Positions 1-5,794 of a stretch of 6,687 nt of DNA are shown here, piece after piece. The position numbers and the translations under genes were made by a program. This stretch comes from an uncultured Peptostreptococcaceae bacterium. Its GTDB lineage: Bacteria > Bacillota > Clostridia > Tissierellales > Peptoniphilaceae. Each line of letters opens with the position of its first letter. Positions within the stretch are counted from its first letter, which is position 1. The stretch spans positions 1 to 6,687 of the forward strand of contig CAMDZK010000057.1 in NCBI GenBank assembly GCA_945910665.1, in the 5' to 3' direction. The notes beneath the pieces are model-generated. The model did not search any database. It was not told the origin of the DNA and saw only the letters and a program-made list of their open reading frames with translations.

Positions 1-1311
1 GGTCGAATGCAAGAGGTCTTGTACTTTCGCACTATTATCGATGAGTAAGTGGAGCAGATAATCTTCCGAGCGTTGTGTGGGGAGTTTTTCAGTAATCGTC
101 TCCGAAAAAGATCTGATTTCTTTCCAGAGTGCATGAACACGAACCAACTTCTCTAAGTTTTTTTCGGTACTCTCGTCTGTACGTTCTTCTTCTTGTAATT
201 CTCTTTCTTGCTGGCTGCGCAACCGTTCGAAATAATCGTCAATACTCTTTTCAATGGGAAGAAGTCTTCGCATGCCACTTTCTGCAGGTTTTTCTAATTG
301 GACAATGGCGATGCGGTAGTAGTTCCAGATGGACTGTTGTAGCCGATTCATGTGTTCATCAAAAGTAAAACTGGAAAAACTCCCAAGTTCTGGAATGCCT
401 TGCTGATCTTGTGGAATGATTCGTTCAACAAATCGTACCAGTGGTTTATATAAAAGAAAGCCGAAGGCGATGAGTATGAGGTTAAAGAACAAGTGAAAGG
501 GATTGGGCCACATATTAAAATTTTGATTGACGATCGGCAATACAGACGCCCCAAAAAGCAAAATAATAGGTGTGAGAGTAAGCGTCGTTACACTGTTTAT
601 TAACAGGTGCATAAAGGCAACGCGTTTTGTATTACTACGGTCTGCAATCGTACAAATTAAAGCGGTTGTTGCTGTCCCAATATTCGCTCCCATAATATAG
701 AAGAGAGAGGGTATCGTCACGGTCTTTATAAATGCACCAAAGGTTAAAAGACTTAATCCGCTACTGGTCAATACACTCGTCCAAAAAATCCCTTGAATGA
801 GCCCTTGCATGGGTGTGACGACTCTACGGAAGCTCTCTTGCATCCAAAGTCCTTCTGCCATTTGCGCTAAACTCCCTTGGATCAGTTGTAAACCGATAAA
901 AATGAGCGCAATCCCAATGCCGATGCCTGCCAGTTTTCTCGTGCGACTCCTTTGGTTAAACACCCAAGCTCCCAATGAGAAAATTCCAACTGCCATAATA
1001 ATCGTAAATACTGGAACGCGCAAAATGGGCACTTGAATGGCTGTACCGACGTTAATAGCAAATACCATCAAATACGCATTTTTTGGGCGAATCCATTCCC
1101 CTGCCACCATCCCAATTACAAAAAGGACGGCAGTCGTGGAGGATTGCAATAAAAAGGCAACGACTACCGCTACAATCGCACAGCGCTTAGGATCTTCTAA
1201 GAATCGCTGCACGGTGTGAACGTGAGGGTCTGATTGTAGGGAGTCGACATTTCTGGCCATGTAGTTGAGGCCAAAAAGGAGAACGAAAATTCCAATGATC
1301 GTGTTCATCAT
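1..1311 (-). CDS. Na+/phosphate cotransporter family protein with C-terminal PhoU-like region (3' end outside window)
   Basis: Reading leftward from ATG 1311-1309 the frame stays open to the window edge, giving 437 codons; relatives are about 530-550 residues, so roughly the last fifth is missing. The family moves phosphate or another anion with Na+ across the cytoplasmic membrane. Two inverted membrane repeats are visible. The first carries QSSTT at residues 56-60 and NVGT at 87-90; the second carries TSSG at 182-185 and GANIGTATT at 208-216. Membrane segments end near residue 288. Residues from about 310 are hydrophilic and helical, with an acidic stretch (QEEER), as expected for the PhoU-like cytoplasmic domain. 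The start overlaps the trmL stop by 4 nt (ATGA) and has no clear Shine-Dalgarno sequence, so translation is probably coupled to trmL. A second ATG follows directly at 1308. The second repeat lacks the usual Gln of QSS. The family call is firm; phosphate as substrate is inferred. Confidence 0.93.
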   Translation of the reverse strand, partial: MMNTIIGIFVLLFGLNYMARNVDSLQSDPHVHTVQRFLEDPKRCAIVAVVVAFLLQSSTTAVLFVIGMVAGEWIRPKNAYLMVFAINVGTAIQVPILRVPVFTIIMAVGIFSLGAWVFNQRSRTRKLAGIGIGIALIFIGLQLIQGSLAQMAEGLWMQESFRRVVTPMQGLIQGIFWTSVLTSSGLSLLTFGAFIKTVTIPSLFYIMGANIGTATTALICTIADRSNTKRVAFMHLLINSVTTLTLTPIILLFGASVLPIVNQNFNMWPNPFHLFFNLILIAFGFLLYKPLVRFVERIIPQDQQGIPELGSFSSFTFDEHMNRLQQSIWNYYRIAIVQLEKPAESGMRRLLPIEKSIDDYFERLRSQQERELQEEERTDESTEKNLEKLVRVHALWKEIRSFSETITEKLPTQRSEDYLLHLLIDNSAKVQDLLHST

Positions 1312-1769
1312 CGTAAAAATGGATAATCGAGCTGACGCAAAGCTTCATAGAGTACGACAGCCACAGAATTCGCTAAATTTAAGCTACGAGCATATTCAGT
1401 ATCCATGGGAATACGAATGTGAAAATCGGGATACGCTTCCAAAATTTCCTTGGGGAGTCCCTTGGACTCTTTCCCAAAGACAATAAAATCATCTTCTTTG
1501 AATTCTACGGAAGAATGGCTTTGGTTTGCTTTTGTCGTCGCAAACCACAAACGCGCATTTGGATTTTGTGTGAGAAAGTCATTCCAATCGTCATACATTT
1601 TCAGTTTTAAATAAGGCCAATAATCAAGCCCTGACCGTTCAATTGCTTTATCTGTGAGGACAAAGCCCAAGGGACGAATGAGATGAAGTGTGCTATGTGT
1701 AAGCACGCAAGTCCTTCCTATATTTCCCGTATTCGACGGAATTTCTGGTTCAAATAATACAATATTCAT
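1308..1769 (-). CDS. trmL: tRNA (cytidine(34)-2'-O)-methyltransferase TrmL
   Basis: This is a 153-residue SPOUT-class methyltransferase; E. coli TrmL (YibK) is 157. The family uses S-adenosylmethionine to 2'-O-methylate the wobble base (C34, or cmnm5U34) of certain leucine tRNAs in the cytoplasm. The N-terminus MNIVLFEPEIPSNTGNIGR is almost the family signature. The trefoil-knot motifs are FGKESKGLP at residues 98-106, IPM at 120-122, and SLNLANSVAVVLYEA at 129-143. The frame is open further upstream to 1811, but that extension (MGPWCEE...) lies inside the HAD gene and is not family-like. The chosen ATG is preceded by GGGAG at 1777-1781 with 7 nt spacing, and it overlaps the HAD stop by 4 nt. 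The gene ends in a 4-nt overlap with the downstream phosphate-transporter gene, so the three form one operon. I see no missing motif. Confidence 0.97.
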   Translation of the reverse strand: MNIVLFEPEIPSNTGNIGRTCVLTHSTLHLIRPLGFVLTDKAIERSGLDYWPYLKLKMYDDWNDFLTQNPNARLWFATTKANQSHSSVEFKEDDFIVFGKESKGLPKEILEAYPDFHIRIPMDTEYARSLNLANSVAVVLYEALRQLDYPFLR

Positions 1770-2590
1770 CGCTTGTCTCCCATCACATATTTCTTCACAC
1801 CATGGACCCAACCATTTTCCATAGGAGGTGCGACCATCACATCGACAAATTGCGAAATGTCGTGACCGCCATGGACTCCAATAGAGAGCCCTGCAGCCTC
1901 TAACATACTCACATCATTTTCGTGATCACCGATGGCAATCGTATCTGTCAGACGAACCCCCAGATCCTTTGCGAGGAGCTGTAAGGCTTGCCCTTTTGTC
2001 GCCCTTTCATGGGTAATTTCTAAATGGCTAAATCCAGATTCAGTGACTGCAATACTATTTTCTTCTTCGATGATGCGGCGCATGGCCAGTCGTTCCTCAT
2101 CATCTTCTACAATAAAAACGAGTTTGTAAATCTTTTCATCTTTCACATAGTCTAAAATATTTTGCGTGATGATAAAGGTCGTTTGGAGCACGTTCGAATC
2201 TTCTTTTTTATAGCGATCCAATGGATCTTGCCGATACCCGGAGAGATAGACTGTATCTTCTGTGTAACATTGAATATAATCGCCATTTTCTAACGCCTGT
2301 TTTATGATTCGCTGCGCAAATTCTTTAGGAAGAGGAAAATCGCCAATACGCTCTCCCTTCTCATTTTGAACGATCGCTCCATTACATCCCACAATGGAAA
2401 TCGGTTTTTTAAATCTTTCTGTGTAATAGCAAGGGGAGTGCCACATTCTGCCTGTCGCAAAGCAGAGATGCACGCCTTCATCTTGTAATGTATGGATTAA
2501 CTCTGTGGCATTTTGTGGGAGTGTATTCCCTATGAGTAATGTGCCATCTAAGTCCGTTATTAATAGTTTCACATCAATCACCGTACTCAT
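1766..2590 (-). CDS. Cof-type HAD-IIB family hydrolase (sugar/nucleotide phosphatase-like)
   Basis: This 274-residue protein of the haloacid dehalogenase superfamily matches the usual Cof/YidA length of about 265-280. Such enzymes are cytoplasmic Mg2+-dependent phosphatases acting on sugar phosphates, flavin or PLP phosphates; the substrate cannot be read from sequence. Motif I is DLDGT at 13-17 (nucleophile D13, acid/base D15), motif II is ATGR at 45-48 (T46), motif III is K199 in ATKGQAL, and motif IV is GDHENDVSM at 221-229. Between motifs II and III lies the type IIB cap (about 85-190). All catalytic residues are present. The stop overlaps trmL by 4 nt. The start is uncertain: ATG 2590 has no good Shine-Dalgarno sequence and lies over a consensus extended -10 element. 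GTG at 2572 would give a start MKLLITDLDGT, more typical of Cof proteins. Confidence 0.92.
   Translation of the reverse strand: MSTVIDVKLLITDLDGTLLIGNTLPQNATELIHTLQDEGVHLCFATGRMWHSPCYYTERFKKPISIVGCNGAIVQNEKGERIGDFPLPKEFAQRIIKQALENGDYIQCYTEDTVYLSGYRQDPLDRYKKEDSNVLQTTFIITQNILDYVKDEKIYKLVFIVEDDEERLAMRRIIEEENSIAVTESGFSHLEITHERATKGQALQLLAKDLGVRLTDTIAIGDHENDVSMLEAAGLSIGVHGGHDISQFVDVMVAPPMENGWVHGVKKYVMGDKR
1777..1781 (-). promoter_or_regulatory. Ribosome binding site of trmL
   Basis: On the minus strand this reads GGGAG, 7 nt before ATG 1769. It lies inside the last codons of the HAD gene. It fixes the trmL start at 1769 rather than at the upstream in-frame codon at 1811. Confidence 0.7.
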
Positions 2591-2617
2591 TATATCAAAA
2601 TCTTTACAGAATGTTTC
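2589..2617 (-). promoter_or_regulatory. Candidate extended -10 promoter of the HAD-trmL-transporter operon
   Basis: Read on the minus strand, a perfect TATAAT occupies 2594-2589 and is preceded by TGA, forming an extended -10 (TGnTATAAT). A weak -35 (GAAACA, 2617-2612) lies 17 bp upstream. Transcription would begin near 2582, downstream of ATG 2590, so the first codon would then be GTG 2572. No better leftward promoter was found between 2591 and 2700. This is a motif match only. Confidence 0.42.
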
Positions 2618-2637
2618 GATTGTTTTGTCTTTAGTAC

Positions 2638-2666
2638 TTGACTTCTTTATCGAAATCTTGTATTGT
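2638..2666 (+). promoter_or_regulatory. Promoter of the T-box/trpP unit
   Basis: A sigma-A type promoter with -35 TTGACT (2638-2643, 5 of 6 consensus), 17 bp spacing and -10 TATTGT (2661-2666, 4 of 6). The predicted start near 2673 leaves about 10 nt before Stem I of the T-box. It points away from the HAD operon promoter, with about 20 bp between the two -35 boxes. Confidence 0.65.
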
Positions 2667-2880
2667 ATGTTTTATAGTCAATGCGCAGGAAAAGTAGCTT
2701 CACACTTTTACTTTTAGAGAGCCTTTGGATGGTGGAAAAAGGCAGTAAAAATGAAGGGAATGGCCCTGCAAGACTCCTGGCAAACCGCAAGTAGTAGCCG
2801 TGGACGGATCCCTCCGTTACAGGGGTAGGATATCAGGCATTGCCTCGTATCTGAATGAGTGGGAAAATTTCCCAAAAACT

Positions 2881-2908
2881 AGGATGGTACCGCGACCTGT
2901 TCGCTCCT
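2881..2908 (+). promoter_or_regulatory. T-box antiterminator
   Basis: AGGA (2881-2884) pairs with TCCT (2905-2908), and GCGA (2892-2895) pairs with TCGC (2901-2904). This leaves the canonical 7-nt bulge TGGTACC (2885-2891), whose TGGT should pair with the tRNA acceptor end NCCA. The structure uses the 5' arm of the leader terminator, so the two are mutually exclusive. The variable fourth base is T, which allows A73 or, by wobble, G73 (usual in bacterial tRNA-Trp). Confidence 0.88.
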
Positions 2909-2931
2909 TTTGGAGTGACAGGTCTTTTTTT
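2894..2931 (+). terminator. Regulated leader terminator of the T-box
   Basis: GACCTG (2894-2899) pairs with CAGGTC (2919-2924), and CGCTCC (2902-2907) pairs with GGAGTG (2912-2917) with one G-U pair, closed by a TTTT loop. Seven T residues (2925-2931) follow. This is the off state of the T-box, formed when the antiterminator is not stabilised by uncharged tRNA. Confidence 0.93.
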
Positions 2932-2947
2932 ATTCAAGGAGAAAAAT

Positions 2948-2965
2948 ATGAGACCTCACACCTGA
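2948..2965 (+). CDS. Possible 5-codon leader ORF (MRPHT) between T-box and trpP
   Basis: ATG-AGA-CCT-CAC-ACC-TGA follows the leader terminator. It has a strong Shine-Dalgarno match, AGGAG at 2937-2941, with 6 nt spacing. It contains no Trp codon, so it is not a classical trp attenuation peptide. It could be a translated short leader ORF, the remnant of a deleted gene once controlled by the T-box, or chance. It is out of range for translational coupling, since its stop lies 56 nt before the trpP start. Nothing here identifies a function. Confidence 0.25.
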   Translation: MRPHT

Positions 2966-3008
2966 AAGCCGCCGATTTTTTATCACTGACAACAACTATA
3001 AAAAATTT

Positions 3009-3013
3009 GGAGG
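3009..3013 (+). promoter_or_regulatory. Ribosome binding site of trpP
   Basis: GGAGG lies 8 nt before ATG 3022. It selects this start over the in-frame upstream codon at 2800, which would place coding sequence across the T-box. Confidence 0.88.
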
Positions 3014-3021
3014 AAAATAAA

Positions 3022-3534
3022 ATGAAAATTCGTGAATACATCATCTCTGCATTACTCATCGCCATTGGATTTGTGCTCCACGCGATTACCCCCGCCTTTT
3101 TTGGCATGAAATTTGATTTACTTTTAGCTTTTATGATATTAGCGATTATGATGAACCCCAGCTTTAAGAATTGCATCACCACGGGCTTATTGGGTGGAAT
3201 TTTAACCGCAGGGACAACGACATTTCCTGGTGGACAAGTAGCAAACCTGGTCGACAAAGTCATCACCGCCCTTGTTCTTTTCTTACTCTTGCAAGCTTTA
3301 CAAAAAATGGCAAATTCTGCTATAAAAGCGACATTGGTTGGTTTTATTGGCACTTTGGTCAGTGGGTCTACTTTTTTACTCACCGCCCTTTTTGTAGCAG
3401 GATTGCCCGCGCCATTTCCCACATTGTTTTTAACGGTCGTTCTTCCAACGGCTGTTCTCACAGGACTTGTCGTTCCAATTTTGTATAAAACATCATCCTT
3501 TGCCCTGCGCACGGTTGTGGATCCGGGTCGTTAA
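3022..3534 (+). CDS. trpP: Tryptophan transporter TrpP family protein
   Basis: This 170-residue integral membrane protein matches the size of Bacillus TrpP (YhaG), about 172. The family imports tryptophan; it resembles ECF transporter S components in size and hydrophobicity, but whether it needs an energising module is not evident here. Family-like landmarks are the N-terminal helix with GFVLHAITP (16-24), GMKFD (28-32), and TTTFPGGQ with NLVDK (65-79). Five to six hydrophobic segments follow each other with short loops, ending in a short polar tail. The start is fixed by GGAGG at 3009-3013. It is preceded by a T-box with a Trp specifier, independent support for the substrate, and it is the only gene before the terminator. 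The protein contains no tryptophan residue, which would favour synthesis during Trp starvation. Confidence 0.94.
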   Translation: MKIREYIISALLIAIGFVLHAITPAFFGMKFDLLLAFMILAIMMNPSFKNCITTGLLGGILTAGTTTFPGGQVANLVDKVITALVLFLLLQALQKMANSAIKATLVGFIGTLVSGSTFLLTALFVAGLPAPFPTLFLTVVLPTAVLTGLVVPILYKTSSFALRTVVDPGR

Positions 3535-3540
3535 AAAAAT

Positions 3541-3574
3541 AAAAGCTCTAAAATCAAAGGATTTTAGGGCTTTT
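3541..3574. terminator. Bidirectional terminator between convergent trpP and ABC importer operons
   Basis: The perfect-length 15-bp arms 3541-3555 and 3560-3574 (one T-G pair) enclose an AAAG loop. The outer A and T runs act as U-tracts on either strand: TTTTT at 3571-3575 for trpP, and the A-run at 3533-3544 for the leftward operon. The TAA stop of the leftward ATPase gene (3566-3564) and its last codons lie inside the right arm. Confidence 0.92.
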
Positions 3575-4784
3575 TGTTTGCAAGAAAAGATTCAAATGCA
3601 CTGGGAGAAAGTCGAGGTATATCTTCTAATATAAGGTTCCATCTTTCTTCAATCTCTGGTGCAATATACTGTTTTTCATTCCATGGAAGATAATACACTG
3701 GCATCCATTTCTTCGCTTCTTCAATGAGAAGCATATTTTCTACATTCCCCAAACCGATTGGAAAATTTGGCACGAGTAATCCCTTATATTCTCCAAGTTT
3801 ACTTTGCACTGCCATTCTCGTGTCTTTAGGGATATCTTCAAAAGCTGGAATGGAGTCGACAGAATATCCAAAGTGTTTAGCTGCTTTTAAGTCCGAGTCC
3901 CCTTCGTTGAGTATACCTGTTTCAAGTGTAATTCCCCTTTGAAAGAGTGTAGAATAGATCCGTGTGGCTGAACCTCCCCCACCGATGACATACCAAGGTT
4001 TCATTTCTTGGCTTTTTTCCTGCAAGAAAGGCACAATTGTGGGCATCCCCGTTAGAATTTGCTCTTCAATCAATGCGTCGACATGGAAGGCTTCTTTAAT
4101 CAGCGTTTCGGTAATCACTTCTTTTGGCGTACCACAGGCTAAAATAGCACCATTTGCCATCAGCCATAATCGATCGGCAAAGCGTGCCGCCATATTGATA
4201 TCGTGAAGAATCATCACGGCTGTTTTTCCTTCATCAACCCATGTACGAATCTCATCCATGATACGAAGTGAGTGGTTCATATCAAGAGCTGATGTCACTT
4301 CGTCTAAAAGAAGAATATCCGTTTCTTGCGCAAAGGCTGTAGCGAGCATCACGCGTTGGCGCTCTCCTCCGCTTAATTCGCCAATCGAGCGGTTTTCATA
4401 CTCTAAGGTTCCCGTCCGTTTCAATGCTGAAAGAATCGCTTTTTCATCATCTGTTGCTGTACTGATTTTACGGTGGGCAAAGCGCGCCATTTGAACGATC
4501 TCCCGCACGGTAAAGTCGGGCGGAATCGGTGGATTTTGTGCCATATAGGCGATTTTTCGTGCCTTTTCTTTTTTTGTGTATTGATTAATTTGTTTATCAT
4601 CGAGTAGAATCTTGCCTTTGTCAGGTTTCGCAAGTCCCGCTAGGAGTTTGATGAGAGTTGATTTTCCCGCCCCATTTGCCCCTATAAATACATGGAGTTT
4701 TCCCCACTCTAAGTCAAAAGACATATTCTCCAATATGGTTTTGCTGTGGTATGAAAAGGTAAGATTTTGTATGGAATAAATCAT
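3564..4784 (-). CDS. ABC transporter ATP-binding protein, BtuD/FecE type, with extra C-terminal domain
   Basis: This 406-residue cytoplasmic ATPase would power the metal-chelate importer encoded upstream. Residues 1-255 are a complete nucleotide-binding domain: Walker A GANGAGKST at 35-43, Q-loop Q83, signature LSGGERQR at 137-144, Walker B ILLLDE at 157-162, D-loop SALD at 165-168, and H-loop H194. This length matches ordinary FecE/BtuD proteins (about 255). Residues 256-406 are an additional domain beginning WYVIGGGGSA (264-273), followed by GILNEGDSD (290-298) and LLVPNFPIGLGN (336-347). Its beta-alpha pattern with a Gly-rich loop suggests a Rossmann-like fold, function unknown to me. From memory, comparable extensions occur in some BtuD-type ATPases of archaea and other bacteria, which leans towards corrinoid transport. 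The start overlaps the permease stop by 4 nt (ATGA) and has AAAGGAG 6 nt upstream. The stop lies within the shared terminator hairpin. Confidence 0.95.
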   Translation of the reverse strand: MIYSIQNLTFSYHSKTILENMSFDLEWGKLHVFIGANGAGKSTLIKLLAGLAKPDKGKILLDDKQINQYTKKEKARKIAYMAQNPPIPPDFTVREIVQMARFAHRKISTATDDEKAILSALKRTGTLEYENRSIGELSGGERQRVMLATAFAQETDILLLDEVTSALDMNHSLRIMDEIRTWVDEGKTAVMILHDINMAARFADRLWLMANGAILACGTPKEVITETLIKEAFHVDALIEEQILTGMPTIVPFLQEKSQEMKPWYVIGGGGSATRIYSTLFQRGITLETGILNEGDSDLKAAKHFGYSVDSIPAFEDIPKDTRMAVQSKLGEYKGLLVPNFPIGLGNVENMLLIEEAKKWMPVYYLPWNEKQYIAPEIEERWNLILEDIPRLSPSAFESFLANKKP

Positions 4785-5794
4785 AGATTACTCCTTTCTC
4801 TTGAGCGAAAGAGTAACCAAAGGAAAAAGGGCGCTCCTATAAGAGCGGTGACGATCCCGATTGGAAGTTCCAATGGAGAAAATGCCGACCGGGCAAGAGT
4901 GTCTGCTAAGCATAGAAATCCTGCGCCCCACAAAAAAGAGAGAGGATATAAATACTTGTGATCCGGTCCAATGACAAGCCGGGCAACATGAGGCACAATC
5001 AGTCCAATAAATCCAATCGTTCCTGTAAAACTCACAATGACAGCGGTCAATAAGGATGCAGTCAAAAGGAGAATGCCCTTCACTTTTTTCGTTTCAACAC
5101 CCATGGATTCTGCTGTATCTTCCCCTAATAAGAGAAGATTCATAGGAGAAAAATGGAAGTACAAAATCGCAAAACAAAGGACAGTAAATGTTCCCGTAAA
5201 TAGAATGACATCCATACTATTTCCTTGCAAACTTCCCATCGTCCAATAAATAATTTTATCCATTTGCTGCGCAAAAAAGACCATAAGGAGGGATAGTGCC
5301 GCTGCAAAAATCTGACCAATGGCTACGCCAGCAAGTAACAAGCGACTGTGACTCGTCTTTTGACCAATGAATAAGACAAAGAGAAGGCTTATGATGGAAA
5401 ACAAAAAGGCACTTCCTGTAATGGCAAACTTCCCTAAAAAAGAACCAAATCCCGTGACGATTGCCAAGGCAGCACCAAAACTGGCCCCCGAGGAAATCCC
5501 TAAAATATAGGGGTCTGCTAAGGAATTCCGAAAGATTCCTTGCAAAGTGAGGCCGCTGACAGAAAGAGCGCCACCGGCAATGACTGCAAGGAAAATACGA
5601 GGAAGTCGAATGGTATATAGGATCATTGTTTGATTTTCAGGCAGAGGACTCGCGCCTCCAATACATTTTGAAACGAGGGATTGGAACACTCCCTTGGGCG
5701 CCAGAGATGCAGAGCCAATCGCAGCGCAGCAAATACAAAGAGCGGCTAATGCAAATGCACTGGCCGCTATAAGGATATTTTTCTTATTTCGCAC
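4781..5794 (-). CDS. FecCD/BtuC-family ABC transporter permease
   Basis: This 337-residue inner-membrane permease has the usual length for the FecCD family (about 330-350). As a homodimer it would form the channel of a type II importer for corrinoid, heme or ferric siderophore. Family hallmarks are RLPRIFLAVIAGGALSVSG at 63-81, LQGIFRNSLADP at 84-95 with GISSGASFGA at 99-108, GFIGLIVPHVARL at 261-273 (the coupling-helix region contacting the ATPase), and the C-terminal ELPIGIVTALIGAPFF at 309-324. About ten hydrophobic segments are visible. It starts with GTG at 5794, overlapping the binding-protein gene by 11 nt. No strong Shine-Dalgarno sequence precedes it, and no alternative start precedes the first membrane helix, so coupled translation is likely. 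It ends in a 4-nt overlap with the ATPase gene. Substrate is inferred only from neighbours. Confidence 0.96.
   Translation of the reverse strand: MRNKKNILIAASAFALAALCICCAAIGSASLAPKGVFQSLVSKCIGGASPLPENQTMILYTIRLPRIFLAVIAGGALSVSGLTLQGIFRNSLADPYILGISSGASFGAALAIVTGFGSFLGKFAITGSAFLFSIISLLFVLFIGQKTSHSRLLLAGVAIGQIFAAALSLLMVFFAQQMDKIIYWTMGSLQGNSMDVILFTGTFTVLCFAILYFHFSPMNLLLLGEDTAESMGVETKKVKGILLLTASLLTAVIVSFTGTIGFIGLIVPHVARLVIGPDHKYLYPLSFLWGAGFLCLADTLARSAFSPLELPIGIVTALIGAPFFLWLLFRSRERSNL
4791..4797 (-). promoter_or_regulatory. Ribosome binding site of the ABC ATPase gene
   Basis: On the minus strand this reads AAAGGAG, 6 nt before ATG 4784. It is placed within the last codons of the permease gene. 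It supports independent as well as coupled initiation of the ATPase. Confidence 0.8.

Larger units (their letters stand above)
2683..2931 (+). promoter_or_regulatory. T-box riboswitch, tryptophan (UGG) specifier
   Basis: This tRNA-sensing leader terminates transcription when tRNA-Trp is charged and reads through when it is uncharged. Stem I is closed by GCAGG (2685-2689) with CCTGC (2765-2769). The loop E element AGTA (2693-2696) faces GAA (2758-2760), and the next triplet, 2761-2763, is TGG, the Trp codon. Above this are CTTCA (2698-2702) with TGAAG (2752-2756), and TTTTACT (2706-2712) with AGTAAAA (2744-2750). The conserved AGAGAG is at 2716-2721, and the distal hairpin GCCTTT/AAAGGC (2721-2726/2738-2743) contains the GGATGGTGG segment. 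Candidate Stem II pairs 2774-2779 with 2820-2825; a Stem III-like hairpin is at 2829-2851. The T-box sequence AGGATGGTACCGCG is at 2881-2894. The specifier agrees with the downstream gene being the Trp importer. Pairings were done by eye. Confidence 0.96.

Noticed and set aside
129..1219. Several rightward frames (129-368, 797-1036, 1037-1219), one resembling a lipoprotein start
   Set aside because: They lie antisense to the continuous transporter reading frame, which has clear family motifs. They show no family similarity that I recognise.
1770..1811. A longer trmL beginning at 1811 (extra 14 residues)
   Set aside because: It overlaps the HAD gene by 46 nt and adds non-conserved residues. 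ATG 1769 has a ribosome binding site, a 4-nt overlap and the family N-terminus.
2800..3021. An in-frame N-terminal extension of trpP of 74 residues starting at 2800
   Set aside because: It runs through T-box stems and the terminator U-tract and has no family-like sequence. GGAGG before ATG 3022 and the 170-residue length fit the family.
2591..3021. Possible cobalamin or other riboswitch, or small RNA, in the 431-nt gap
   Set aside because: The gap is fully accounted for by two promoters, the T-box with its terminator, a possible short ORF and the trpP ribosome binding site. No cobalamin-box-like element was seen.
3171..3488. A 105-codon rightward frame overlapping trpP in another phase
   Set aside because: Its Trp-, His- and Ser-rich translation is typical of a shifted frame of a membrane protein, and the trpP frame explains the region.
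2934..3512. A 192-codon leftward frame opposite trpP
   Set aside because: It is a shadow of the trpP reading frame. It is rich in Lys, Val and Pro without recognisable motifs, has no ribosome binding site, and crosses the trpP control region.
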